From assembly GCA_009927255.1 (NCBI GenBank), contig RFNJ01000087.1:1-7845 (forward strand): 7,845 nucleotides of DNA. The letters are read 5' to 3'. This document shows positions 1-6,187 of this stretch, one piece after another (within the stretch, counting starts at the first letter, position 1; each line of letters opens with the position of its first letter). A program made the position numbers and the translations under genes. The stretch is from Pseudomonadota bacterium (GTDB taxonomy: Bacteria; Pseudomonadota; Alphaproteobacteria; UBA2136; UBA6156). The notes below the pieces were generated by a model. It was not told the DNA's origin, did not search any database, and worked only from the letters and a program-made list of their open reading frames with translations.

Positions 1-80
1 TTTTGGGTGAGTTATTTGGGTATGGTTTGGGTATTATTTGGTATTTTTTGTGGGTTTAGATTGAGTAAGGAGAATGTGTG

Positions 81-1541
81 ATGGTGCGTGTTTTGGGGGC
101 GAAACGGGGTGCGGATGGTATGCGGGCGGAAACCGACACCATGGGTGAGGTGTTGGTGCCGGGGGATCGTTACTGGGGGGCGCAGACGCAGCGCAGCCGT
201 GAGAACTTTAAGATTGGTGGCGAGCGCTGTTTTGCCTTTAGTGATGACTTTATTGCCGGCTATGCGATTTTGAAAAAAGCTGCCGCCTTGGCCAACGGTG
301 AATTAAAGCTGCTGGATGCCACCGTGGTGCGGGCGATTGCGGCGGCGGCGGATGAAGTGGTGGCGGGGCGGTTGGCAGGGAATTTCCCCTTGGTGGTTTG
401 GCAGACCGGTAGTGGCACCCAGACCAACATGAACTTGAATGAAGTGATTGCGGGCCGCGCCAATGAACTGATGGGGCGCGGGCGTGGTGGCAAGGCGCCG
501 GTGCATCCCAACGACCATGTGAACAAGGGACAGAGCAGCAATGATACTTTTCCCACTGCGATGCATATTGCGGCGGCGGTGAGTGTGGACAAGCGGTTGT
601 TCCCCGCGCTGGTTGAGTTGCGTCGTGAACTGGAGAAAAAAGCCAAGGCGTGGAGCGCGGTGGTGAAGATTGGCCGCACCCATTTGCAGGATGCGACACC
701 GCTAACCTTGGGGCAGGAATTTGGGGCGTTTGCGGCGCAGTTGGCGTTTGCCGAAAAGGCCTTGCGCCAAGCGTGGGAAGGGGTGTTGCCGTTGCCGATT
801 GGTGGCACGGCGGTGGGAACGGGGTTGAACACCCATGCGAAATTCCCCGCGCTGGTGGTGAAGCAGGTGCGGGCGCAGACGCGGGTGAAATTTGGTGAGA
901 TGTCGAATAAGTTTTTTGGCTTGGCGGCGCATGATCCGCTGGTGCAGCTAAGTGGCAGCCTGCGCACGGTGGCGGTAGCGGCGATGAAGATTGCCAATGA
1001 TGTGCGCTTGCTGGGCAGTGGGCCGCGCTGTGGGTTGAACGAGTTGAATCTTCCTGCCAATGAACCTGGCAGCAGCATTATGCCGGGCAAAGTGAACCCA
1101 ACCCAATGCGAGGCGCTGAGCATGGTGTGCTGCCAAGTGATTGGCAACGATGCGGCGGTGGTAGCGGGTGGGATGCAGGGGCACTTGCAACTGAATGTGT
1201 TTAAGCCGCTTATTATTCATAATATTCTGCAAAGTGTGCAGCTGTTGAGTGATGCGTTGGAGAGCTTTCGGGAACATTGTGTGGTGGGGTTGGCGCCGAA
1301 CCATGGGCAGATTAAACGCCACCTTGAGAACAGCTTGATGTTGGTGACGGCGTTGAACCCGGTGATTGGTTACGACAAGGCAGCAGCGGTGGCGAAGAAG
1401 GCGCTGAAGGATAACATGAGCCTGAAAGAAGCGGCGCTGAAGCTGGGATTTTTGGACGCCAAAGCCTTTGATGCAGCAGTGCGGCCTGAGCGGATGATTG
1501 GCCCCGACAGCGGTGCGGTGAGCAAGCGGAAGCGCGGCTGA
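81..1541 (+). CDS. fumC: Class II fumarate hydratase (fumarase C)
   Basis: Fumarase of the iron-independent class II family. It interconverts fumarate and L-malate in the TCA cycle in the cytoplasm, normally as a homotetramer. The start chosen is ATG 81 because AAGGAG (67-72) lies 8 bases upstream; a GTG at 78 is directly adjacent. A second in-frame ATG at 120 would begin just before the usual family N-terminus (RAETDTMGEV), so the first 13 residues are an optional extension. Numbered from ATG 81 (486 aa), visible motifs are the substrate-entry B site HPNDHVN (142-148), SSND (152-155), GRTHLQDATPL with the active-site His (about 201), and the superfamily signature GSSIMPGKVNP (330-340). Length is slightly above the usual 460-470 aa because of both ends. 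All key residues are intact. The T- and G-rich leader at 1-66 shows no convincing promoter. The stop codon overlaps the next start (TGATG), indicating translational coupling. Confidence 0.97.
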   Translation: MVRVLGAKRGADGMRAETDTMGEVLVPGDRYWGAQTQRSRENFKIGGERCFAFSDDFIAGYAILKKAAALANGELKLLDATVVRAIAAAADEVVAGRLAGNFPLVVWQTGSGTQTNMNLNEVIAGRANELMGRGRGGKAPVHPNDHVNKGQSSNDTFPTAMHIAAAVSVDKRLFPALVELRRELEKKAKAWSAVVKIGRTHLQDATPLTLGQEFGAFAAQLAFAEKALRQAWEGVLPLPIGGTAVGTGLNTHAKFPALVVKQVRAQTRVKFGEMSNKFFGLAAHDPLVQLSGSLRTVAVAAMKIANDVRLLGSGPRCGLNELNLPANEPGSSIMPGKVNPTQCEALSMVCCQVIGNDAAVVAGGMQGHLQLNVFKPLIIHNILQSVQLLSDALESFREHCVVGLAPNHGQIKRHLENSLMLVTALNPVIGYDKAAAVAKKALKDNMSLKEAALKLGFLDAKAFDAAVRPERMIGPDSGAVSKRKRG

Positions 1542-2548
1542 TGCGGCTGATACTTTCCCTGATTTTGGCGTTTATTTTGGCAACGGGGGCGTATGCGGGC
1601 TTTTGGTGGTTTTCACTTACCTTTAGTGCCAAAGAAATGCGCGGGGTGGTGGAGCAATCGTTACGGGCGCAGAGCTTGAGCTATGGTGAGCCGAGTTGGG
1701 TGCCGGACTGGAGTTCGGTTGCGGTGCGTTTGCCGCAGGCGAAGCTGGCTTTTGCGGATGGGCCGGTGCGTGAAGTGCGGATGCCTTATGTGGTGATGGT
1801 GAGTGAGTTTTTTTCGCGCAGTGGGTGGCAGCTTTTGTTACCGCCCGAGATGGAGGTGCAGTTGGCGGGTGGTCGCGTGGTGCGGGTGAAATCGCGCGGG
1901 GCGGAGCTGGCGTGGTTGGCGGAAGGCGGGCAGATGAGTTTCAGGGCGGGTGAGGTGCAGGTTTTTAATGAAGGTGGTGCCGCGTTGGTGCAGGTGCGTG
2001 ATGTGATGGTGGAGCGGCGGGCGACGGACCATGGGGTGCGGGTGAATCTGGCCAGCCGCCCGGAAATGAATGGCAGTGAGGGAATTTTGAGTGGCCAGTT
2101 GGTGCTGCCGGAGCAGGCGCTGGTGCCGCTGATTGATGCGCTGGTGGCGGGGAATGGTGCGCCCAAGCTGAACAAAATGCTGCTGGCGCTGGTGGACTTT
2201 TTGGCGGCGAGTGGGGAGGTGGCGCGATTTGAGAATGTGTCTTTTAAGCATGCGGGGATGAGTTTTGCGGTTTATGGCGACTTGAAAGTGGCGCGGCAGG
2301 GGGAGTTTGCCGGTGAGTTGGTGCTGGCCACCGACAAGCGTGAGCGGTTGCTGGACTGGGTGGTAAAGGCACAAGTGGTGGCGCCGCGCAGTGTGCCGGA
2401 GAACCTTGGCTGGCGTGAGGCGCAGGTGAGTGTGAAGGAAAACCAGCCGGTGCTGAGGGTGGCGGTGATTCCCGATGCCTTGGTGCTGAATGGGTTGCCG
2501 GTGGGGGAAATTCCGCGCGTGCGTGAGGTGGTGGAGCGGTTATGGTAG
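1541..2548 (+). CDS. DUF2125-like membrane-anchored protein
   Basis: A 335-aa protein of unknown function. Residues 1-22 form a hydrophobic segment (RLILSLILAFILATGAYAG) that acts as an uncleaved anchor or signal peptide. It is followed by an aromatic patch (FWWFSL) and a long beta-rich, valine-rich region with no further membrane segment, so most of the chain should lie in the periplasm. The opening pattern (N-terminal anchor, GFWWF, then an SYGEPSW segment and repeated AxVxLPQAxLxF strands) resembles DUF2125, a family mostly found in Alphaproteobacteria. The assignment rests on pattern memory, not a search. Its ATG shares one base with the fumC stop, and its own stop lies 7 bases inside ampD, so it sits within a coupled operon. 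The family has no established biochemical role. Its position next to ampD makes an envelope role plausible, but this is inference. Confidence 0.72.
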   Translation: MRLILSLILAFILATGAYAGFWWFSLTFSAKEMRGVVEQSLRAQSLSYGEPSWVPDWSSVAVRLPQAKLAFADGPVREVRMPYVVMVSEFFSRSGWQLLLPPEMEVQLAGGRVVRVKSRGAELAWLAEGGQMSFRAGEVQVFNEGGAALVQVRDVMVERRATDHGVRVNLASRPEMNGSEGILSGQLVLPEQALVPLIDALVAGNGAPKLNKMLLALVDFLAASGEVARFENVSFKHAGMSFAVYGDLKVARQGEFAGELVLATDKRERLLDWVVKAQVVAPRSVPENLGWREAQVSVKENQPVLRVAVIPDALVLNGLPVGEIPRVREVVERLW

Positions 2549-3096
2549 TGGGGATGAGTGGGGTGCGGTTGGTGGCTTCGCCCAATAAGCGGGCGCGGCG
2601 GGGGGAGGAAACATTACGCTTGGTGGTGATTCATGGCACTTGGATGCGTGATGATGCGGCGGCGTTGGCGCGGTTGTGTGACCCGGCGGCGGAAGTTTCA
2701 TGCCATTATTATATTACACGGAGTGGCGAGGTGATTCAGTTGGTGGATGAGCGCGAAGTGGCGTTTCATGCGGGGAAGAGTGCGTGGCGGGATATTACGG
2801 GTAGTGTGAATGGCTATAGCTTGGGGATTGAGGTGGCGAATTCGGGGCCGTTTTTGGAGTATCCCGATGGGCCGCCCGCGGGTGTGGAGCAGGGTAGTGT
2901 GGATTGGGCGGCGGCGGAGCGTTATAGCGAGGCGCAGTATGCGGCTTTGATTGGGTTGTTGCGGGATATTTTGCGGCGGAATCCGGGCATTTTACCCGAG
3001 GCGGTGGTGGGGCATAGCGAGGTTGCGCCGGGGCGGAAGATTGACCCGGGGGAGCATTTTGATTGGAAGCGCATTAAAGACGGATTAACGGGTTAA
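2542..3096 (+). CDS. ampD: AmpD-type N-acetylmuramoyl-L-alanine amidase (Amidase_2)
   Basis: A 184-aa zinc amidase of the Amidase_2/PGRP fold. Family members of this size without a signal peptide cleave the bond between (1,6-anhydro)MurNAc and L-alanine in the cytoplasm during peptidoglycan recycling. Visible features are the first zinc histidine in VVIHGTW (H31), the HYYITRSGEVIQLV strand (H55), HAGKS (H76), the GIEVAN glutamate (E97), and the C-terminal active-site block GHSEVAPGRKIDPG. That block supplies H158, K166 and D168, which correspond to the AmpD His-Lys-Asp set. No signal peptide is present, which favours the recycling enzyme over periplasmic AmiD-like hydrolases. ATG 2542 is preferred over ATG 2554 because GGAG (2529-2532) is well placed ahead of it. 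The gene overlaps the DUF2125-like gene by 7 bases and is the last gene of the + operon. In some bacteria, loss of AmpD induces beta-lactamase; no ampC or ampR is visible here. Confidence 0.9.
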   Translation: MVVGMSGVRLVASPNKRARRGEETLRLVVIHGTWMRDDAAALARLCDPAAEVSCHYYITRSGEVIQLVDEREVAFHAGKSAWRDITGSVNGYSLGIEVANSGPFLEYPDGPPAGVEQGSVDWAAAERYSEAQYAALIGLLRDILRRNPGILPEAVVGHSEVAPGRKIDPGEHFDWKRIKDGLTG

Positions 3097-3118
3097 AGGA
3101 TAAAGGGATTAACGGGTT
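3082..3118. repeat. 13-bp direct repeat spanning two convergent gene ends
   Basis: GGATTAACGGGTT occurs at 3082-3094 and again at 3106-3118, a 24-bp period. The first copy encodes the last residues of ampD and runs into its stop codon. The second contains the stop codon (TTA on the + strand, 3109-3111) of the convergent hydrophobic protein gene. It looks like a small local duplication at a convergent junction. No intrinsic terminator hairpin is evident between the two genes. Confidence 0.8.
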
Positions 3119-3648
3119 TTGGGCTTGCGCTTCTGCTTGGGTTTGCGCTTGGGGGTGAGGACGAGTTGTTGCGGGAACCAGGGTTGGTCGTCGAGCCAAT
3201 CGTAGAACTGGTAGCCGTATTTGGTGGTGGTGAACCAGGGCAGAACTTTGGCGAGCAGCGGGGTGAGCGTGGTGTAGATGGGGGCGAGGAGGGTGCCGAG
3301 CCAGGTTCCCGCCAGCCAAGTGAGAATGCTGGAAATGGCGGTGGTGAGCAGGGCGATGATGGGGGCGAAGATGCCGCCGACCAGCAGGCTGAGGAGGACC
3401 ATGACTGCGGCGGTGAGGGTGGCGATGGCGGCGGCGGCGAGGCCGATCAGCGGCAGCAAAATGAACGCGGCGATGAGGCTGAGGATGGTGCCGACCACCG
3501 CGCCGATGATGGCGAGCAGGCTGGCCACCACGCTTGAGAGGCCGAAGAGGTTGTGGCCCATCAGGAACAGCGTGAGGGTGAGGAGGGTGAGGGCGAGGAG
3601 GAGGTATTCCCAGTAGTGTTTGAGGAAGGTGATGATTTTTTGGTGCAT
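3109..3648 (-). CDS. Small polytopic membrane protein with basic C-terminal tail
   Basis: A 179-aa protein that I do not recognise. ATG 3648 (MHQKIITFLKHYWEYLL) is chosen because the longer frame would extend through the rnpB terminator into the RNA gene itself. From about residue 14 to 125 the chain is almost continuously hydrophobic, rich in Leu, Ile, Ala, Gly and Thr, enough for about four membrane segments. Small residues recur in the helices (for example AIIGAVVGTIL and LVGGIFAP). A more polar aromatic stretch follows (WFTTTKYGYQFYDWLDDQPWF), then a strongly basic tail with the pentad KRKPK twice in the last 15 residues. The tail may bind nucleic acid or acidic lipid, but this is speculation. 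No Shine-Dalgarno sequence precedes the start. Instead TATACT lies at 3655-3660 (- strand) only 6 bases upstream, which would suit a leaderless or very short-leader transcript. The gene converges on ampD with 12 bp between the stops. Confidence 0.72.
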   Translation of the reverse strand: MHQKIITFLKHYWEYLLLALTLLTLTLFLMGHNLFGLSSVVASLLAIIGAVVGTILSLIAAFILLPLIGLAAAAIATLTAAVMVLLSLLVGGIFAPIIALLTTAISSILTWLAGTWLGTLLAPIYTTLTPLLAKVLPWFTTTKYGYQFYDWLDDQPWFPQQLVLTPKRKPKQKRKPKTR

Positions 3649-3674
3649 TTGGCAAGTATAGAGGGTGGGGGGGT

Positions 3675-3704
3675 AAAAGAAAAGAGGCGCTGGTGCGCCC
3701 CTTT
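3675..3704 (-). terminator. Intrinsic terminator of rnpB
   Basis: On the - strand, GGGGCGC-ACCA-GCGCCTC forms a 7-bp stem with a 4-nt loop (3701-3695 pairing with 3690-3684), followed by TTTTCTTTT. Flanking A and T runs extend the stem. One pair is G-U on the - strand but an A-C mismatch on the + strand, so it is a better terminator for - transcription, i.e. for rnpB. It separates rnpB from the membrane protein gene downstream. Confidence 0.82.
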
Positions 3705-3708
3705 TTTG

Positions 3709-4118
3709 CCTGTTGCACCGGTAAGCCGGGTTTTGTTCCCTGAATTGCTTCAGGGTGGCAATCATTCCTCTCAGCGCACGGTTGCCCGTGGCTTGTAGCT
3801 GCCGACCCGGGTATCCTGGTATTCCTTACGGTTTACCTTGGCCGCCAACCTTGGCGGATACCCCTATTTGGCATTGCACCCTCTGGCAGGTTGCCGTGCC
3901 CCCGGCCTTGCGGCGCGGGGCGGTGGGCTTTTACCCCACCTTTTCACCCGTTCCAATCGGCGTTTTATTTTGGATAAGCGCAGATTGGTGGTTTGTTTTC
4001 TGTGGCCCTTTTGATGAGCTTTGGCGTGCTCTCCGGATCTTCTCCGGCCAGTGGTTGTTGGGTGCCCGGACTTTCCTCGGCCCCTTGCTTGCGCTTGGGG
4101 TCGCGATTGCCTGGTGCT
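3709..4118 (-). ncRNA. rnpB: RNase P RNA, bacterial type A
   Basis: Catalytic RNA subunit of ribonuclease P, which with the RnpA protein matures the 5' ends of tRNAs. On the - strand the universally conserved pieces appear in order: CACCAGGCAATCGC near the 5' end, GAGGAAAGTCCGGGC (4078-4064, the P4 strand and its flank), CCAAATAGGGG (near 3870-3859), ACCCGGGT, the GAATGATTGCC segment, and AACCCGGCTTACCGGTGC near the 3' end (3' partner of P4 plus P1). GCACC at 4117-4113 pairs with GGTGC at 3719-3715 as P1. Length is about 410 nt, normal for the type. The 5' end is set by the promoter upstream and the 3' end lies just before the terminator, so both ends are good to within several bases. No gene overlaps it; open frames crossing it are spurious. 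Confidence 0.95.
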
Positions 4119-4123
4119 TGGGG

Positions 4124-4152
4124 GTTATGGGGCTTGGCGGGGGTTTTGGCAA
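4124..4152 (-). promoter_or_regulatory. Probable sigma-70 type promoter of rnpB
   Basis: On the - strand TTGCCA (4152-4147) and CATAAC (4129-4124) are separated by exactly 17 bp. Transcription would start about 6-7 bases downstream, at 4118-4117, which coincides with the expected 5' end of the RNase P RNA. Each hexamer matches consensus at four of six positions. The fit with the RNA end is the main support. Confidence 0.62.
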
Positions 4153-4192
4153 GGGGTACCGGATGGCCGGATGACAGGGTGACCGGAGTTGT

Positions 4193-4216
4193 GGGTTCAG
4201 GGTGCAGGGTTCAGGG
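4193..4216. repeat. Short tandem direct repeat upstream of rnpB
   Basis: GGGTTCAGGG occurs at 4193-4202 and 4207-4216 with the spacer TGCA, a 14-bp period. It lies upstream of the rnpB promoter (as read on the - strand), in otherwise featureless G-rich sequence. No function is apparent. Confidence 0.6.
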
Positions 4217-4258
4217 AAGATGGGTTGGGAGCTTTGTGGAGGGTTAGCGACACGGGTG

Positions 4259-4327
4259 GTGCCGGATAGCCAGCGGGGCCCCAGCATTTACGTAGTGGTA
4301 AATGCTGACCCGCTTGGCTTCCGGCAC
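4259..4327. repeat. Long hairpin element, copy 1 (GTAGTG loop)
   Basis: A 69-nt near-perfect palindrome. The outer stem is GTGCCGGA (4259-4266) with TCCGGCAC (4320-4327). After a single bulged T (4267) the middle stem is AGCC and AGCGGG (4268-4277) with CCCGCT and GGCT (4309-4319, one bulged T). A left-hand 4-nt bulge (4278-4281) follows. The inner stem is CAGCATTTAC (4282-4291) with GTAAATGCTG (4298-4307), closing the six-base loop GTAGTG (4292-4297). It matches the element at 4402-4469 in architecture and loop but not in stem sequence. It has no T-run and no coding content, so it is not an ordinary terminator. Which strand, if either, is transcribed is unknown. Confidence 0.88.
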
Positions 4328-4401
4328 GGAGGCCCTTGGTTTGGGGGCTTTTTGTTGGCTTGGTACTGGGGTGGGCTTTGTTCGGAGTCATTATCACGCG
4401 G

Positions 4402-4469
4402 CCCCGGATAGTGGCTTTGGGCGCCCCGAAATTGCGTAGTGGCAATTTCGGCCTAAAGCACTTCCGGGG
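4402..4469. repeat. Long hairpin element, copy 2 (GTAGTG loop)
   Basis: A 68-nt hairpin related to the one at 4259-4327. The outer stem is CCCCGGA (4402-4408) with TCCGGGG (4463-4469). A bulged T (4409) follows. The middle stem is AGTG and CTTTGGG (4410-4421, one bulged G) with CCTAAAG and CACT (4452-4462). After a left-hand 4-nt bulge (4422-4425), the inner stem is CCGAAATTGC (4426-4435) with GCAATTTCGG (4442-4451) around the loop GTAGTG (4436-4441). Read on the - strand it begins 7 bases after the stop codon of the 70-residue membrane protein, so it could lie in the 3' untranslated region of that operon and block 3'-end decay. There is no U-run for intrinsic termination. Confidence 0.88.
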
Positions 4470-4476
4470 ACAGGTG

Positions 4477-4689
4477 CTAATAGTTAGATTTTGTTTTTTG
4501 GAGTAGTTTTTGGCAGAGGGGGAGGAGGATGAAGGTGGTTATCAGGTAGGTGGCCATGCCGAAGAAGGCGCACCAGTAGAGGGTTTCTATTGTGTATAGA
4601 TGGGGTTCTATCCACTGTTGGAGCGTGTTGAGAGTGTGGGTTTGGGGCAGTGGGTTGCCGGGGAGGTGGAGGAGGGGGAGGTTTTCCAT
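4477..4689 (-). CDS. Small single-pass membrane protein
   Basis: A 70-aa protein that I do not recognise. Residues 1-34 are polar with several prolines and histidines. Residues about 36-58 (TLYWCAFFGMATYLITTFILLPLC) form one membrane helix with a cysteine at each end. The last dozen residues are basic (QKLLQKTKSNY), so by the positive-inside rule the C-terminus should be cytoplasmic. The gene starts 14 bp after the stop of the HTTM-like gene on the same strand and is probably its operon partner or accessory subunit. The ribosome-binding site is weak (AGG about 12 bases before ATG). Because it is short and unrecognised, it could be spurious, but the clear helix, the small gap and the same-strand arrangement favour a real gene. 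Confidence 0.55.
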   Translation of the reverse strand: MENLPLLHLPGNPLPQTHTLNTLQQWIEPHLYTIETLYWCAFFGMATYLITTFILLPLCQKLLQKTKSNY

Positions 4690-4703
4690 GGTTTATACGA
4701 TGC

Positions 4704-5948
4704 CTAGCGATAGACGTTTTTGGTGGGGATGCCGACGGGGGTGGCGGTGGTTTCGTCTTTGATCCAGCTATTATGGCTGAATGGTTGGTAGGTGAGGGTG
4801 CAGATGTTGGGTTCGTCGATGATTCGGTAAAACGGGCCGCCGTTGATGCTGTGGTCGAGGGTGAGGGCCACGGGGTGGGGCTGGTTGCAGTAGCGGGTTT
4901 TGTTGCGGAAGAAGTGGTCGTAGGCGTCGCAGCGGTTGCGGGGGTTGGTGGAATAAAAATTGCGGACGATTTGGCCGTTGATGATGGTTTGGGCGATGCA
5001 TTGGTGGTTGGCTTCGAACATATAGAGGCCGTAGAAGTTGCCTTCCATGGTGAGCAGTTCGTTGCCACTGATGCGTTTGGGGATGGATTGGCCGAGGCAC
5101 ATCAGCGCGATGACCGCCCAGCCCAGCAGCGAGCCACGGCTGAGCGGAGCTTGCAGTGGGGTGGTGCGGAGCTGGTAGAACAGGATCATGAGGGGTGGGA
5201 GGACGATGGTGGGGTAGTGGAAGCCGACCAGCGTGCCGGAATAGAGGTGAAACCAGATGAAGAAGGCATAGACGCTGCGCTGGAGCCACCAGTTGCGGCT
5301 GAACAGCAGCCAAGCGGCGAGCATTTCCATGACGATGACCAGGTTGGTGGCGAGTGGCTCCAGCCCCCACGGCACCAGCGGCAGGCCGTGGGTGGTGGCG
5401 GTGAAGTAGCTGCCGAGGATCCAGGTGGGGCCGATTTTGGCGGCGGTGGAGAGGAAGTAGCAGAGGACGAGGGAGAGCTGGAGGAAGAACTTTTTGTGGG
5501 CGGCGAAGAGATAGAGCAGGGTGAAGAGGGTGTGGTAGTAATCGTAGTTGCCTTTGTAGCTGTAGTTGATGGACATCAGGTAGATTTTGGCAATAAACAG
5601 GACCAGTACGGTGGCGTGGGCGGCGGCCCAGCGCTGGGTGAGGGCGAAAAATCCGGCGAGCATGATGAGGCCAAAGAGTGCCATGAAAAATACCGGTTGG
5701 GTGCTGCCGAAGGGGCCCATGGTGAGGAAGAACCAATCGCCGCAGCTTTGGAAGAAGGGCCAGCAGGTGTGGCCGCGGTTGAGGGACTCTACCGCGGTGG
5801 CGGGGTTGAACTGCCAGCCGTTGAAGGTGGCGAGGAAGCCGAGCAGGATGGCGCCGTGCATTAGCTGCAAGATGGGGTCGGCTTTGATTTCGTGGATTGC
5901 GAAGAATTTGGCGTAGGCGGTGGCGAGGCGGGCGTGAAGGGTGGACAT
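4704..5948 (-). CDS. HTTM-like polytopic integral membrane protein
   Basis: A 414-aa protein with about seven hydrophobic segments in residues 28-290, then a roughly 120-residue polar C-terminal region. The segments lie near 28-42, 85-103, 112-127, 138-169, 200-216, 225-260 and 275-288. The block CYFLSTAAKIGPTWILGSYF (163-182) resembles the 'Y..S...K....W..G' core of HTTM-domain proteins, the family that includes vitamin K-dependent gamma-carboxylase. An aromatic NYSYKGNYDYYH motif (128-139) and FIWFHLYSGTLVGFHYP (230-246) also fit that family. Most bacterial HTTM proteins have no known function, so no reaction is assigned. The C-terminal region has four cysteines (317, 340, 354, 383) that could form disulfides if it lies outside the cytoplasm. 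No Shine-Dalgarno is visible ahead of ATG 5948; the - strand there is pyrimidine-rich. The next gene starts 14 bp downstream. A DoxX-like or unrelated membrane family is the main alternative. Confidence 0.7.
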   Translation of the reverse strand: MSTLHARLATAYAKFFAIHEIKADPILQLMHGAILLGFLATFNGWQFNPATAVESLNRGHTCWPFFQSCGDWFFLTMGPFGSTQPVFFMALFGLIMLAGFFALTQRWAAAHATVLVLFIAKIYLMSINYSYKGNYDYYHTLFTLLYLFAAHKKFFLQLSLVLCYFLSTAAKIGPTWILGSYFTATTHGLPLVPWGLEPLATNLVIVMEMLAAWLLFSRNWWLQRSVYAFFIWFHLYSGTLVGFHYPTIVLPPLMILFYQLRTTPLQAPLSRGSLLGWAVIALMCLGQSIPKRISGNELLTMEGNFYGLYMFEANHQCIAQTIINGQIVRNFYSTNPRNRCDAYDHFFRNKTRYCNQPHPVALTLDHSINGGPFYRIIDEPNICTLTYQPFSHNSWIKDETTATPVGIPTKNVYR

Positions 5949-6051
5949 GGGGAGAGGTTAGCAAGAAGTGTGAGTGGGGTGAAGGGTGTGATGAGTTAAA
6001 TTAATGATACAGGGTGCTTGTTGGGTGGGGACGAAGCGAGAGGATTGGTGG

Positions 6052-6112
6052 GTCCCCGAATGGCCGTGAGGTTGTTGCTTAGGCTTGGTTGGTGCTTTGG
6101 CCATTCGAGGAC
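6052..6112. repeat. Inverted repeat in the divergent intergenic region
   Basis: GTCC-C-CGAATGGCC (6052-6065) pairs with GGCCATTCG-A-GGAC (6099-6112): 13 of 14 positions pair, around a 33-nt loop. The GTCCCC part of the left arm can alternatively pair with GGGGAC at 6027-6032, so two mutually exclusive hairpins are possible. It lies upstream of both the HTTM-like gene (- strand) and mraZ (+ strand). No T-run follows. Role unknown: it may be an operator, a regulatory leader or a relic repeat. The rest of 5949-6180 shows nothing else I can support. Confidence 0.65.
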
Positions 6113-6187
6113 GGGCGGCCTGATGTTGGGTGCTGGTGTTTGTTCATAAGGGGTATTTAGGGGTGTATAGGAGGATTACTCACAGAG

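Noticed and set aside
260..1147. A 295-codon open frame on the - strand inside fumC
   Set aside because: It is antisense to a fully conserved fumarase and its product shows no family features; it is a shadow of skewed codon usage.
3649..3765. Upstream extension of the hydrophobic protein gene to ATG 3765
   Set aside because: The added 39 residues would be encoded by the rnpB 3' end and its terminator, so the start at 3648 is preferred.
3755..4174. A 139-codon open frame on the + strand
   Set aside because: It lies antisense to almost the whole RNase P RNA gene and shows no protein-like features.
4330..4353. A possible + strand terminator (AGGCCC / GGGCTT followed by a T-run)
   Set aside because: The stem is only six pairs with a G-U, and no + strand gene is transcribed into this position.
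4259..4469. Integron attC sites or a CRISPR array as the explanation of the two hairpins
   Set aside because: No attC core (GTTRRRY/RYYYAAC) borders the hairpins, no integrase or cassette gene is present, and two differently stemmed hairpins are not CRISPR repeats.
4650..5864. A 404-codon open frame on the + strand, opposite the HTTM-like gene
   Set aside because: The translation is a low-complexity Gly/Glu/Val/Asp product with no recognisable domain, created by the G-rich antisense of a convincing membrane protein gene.
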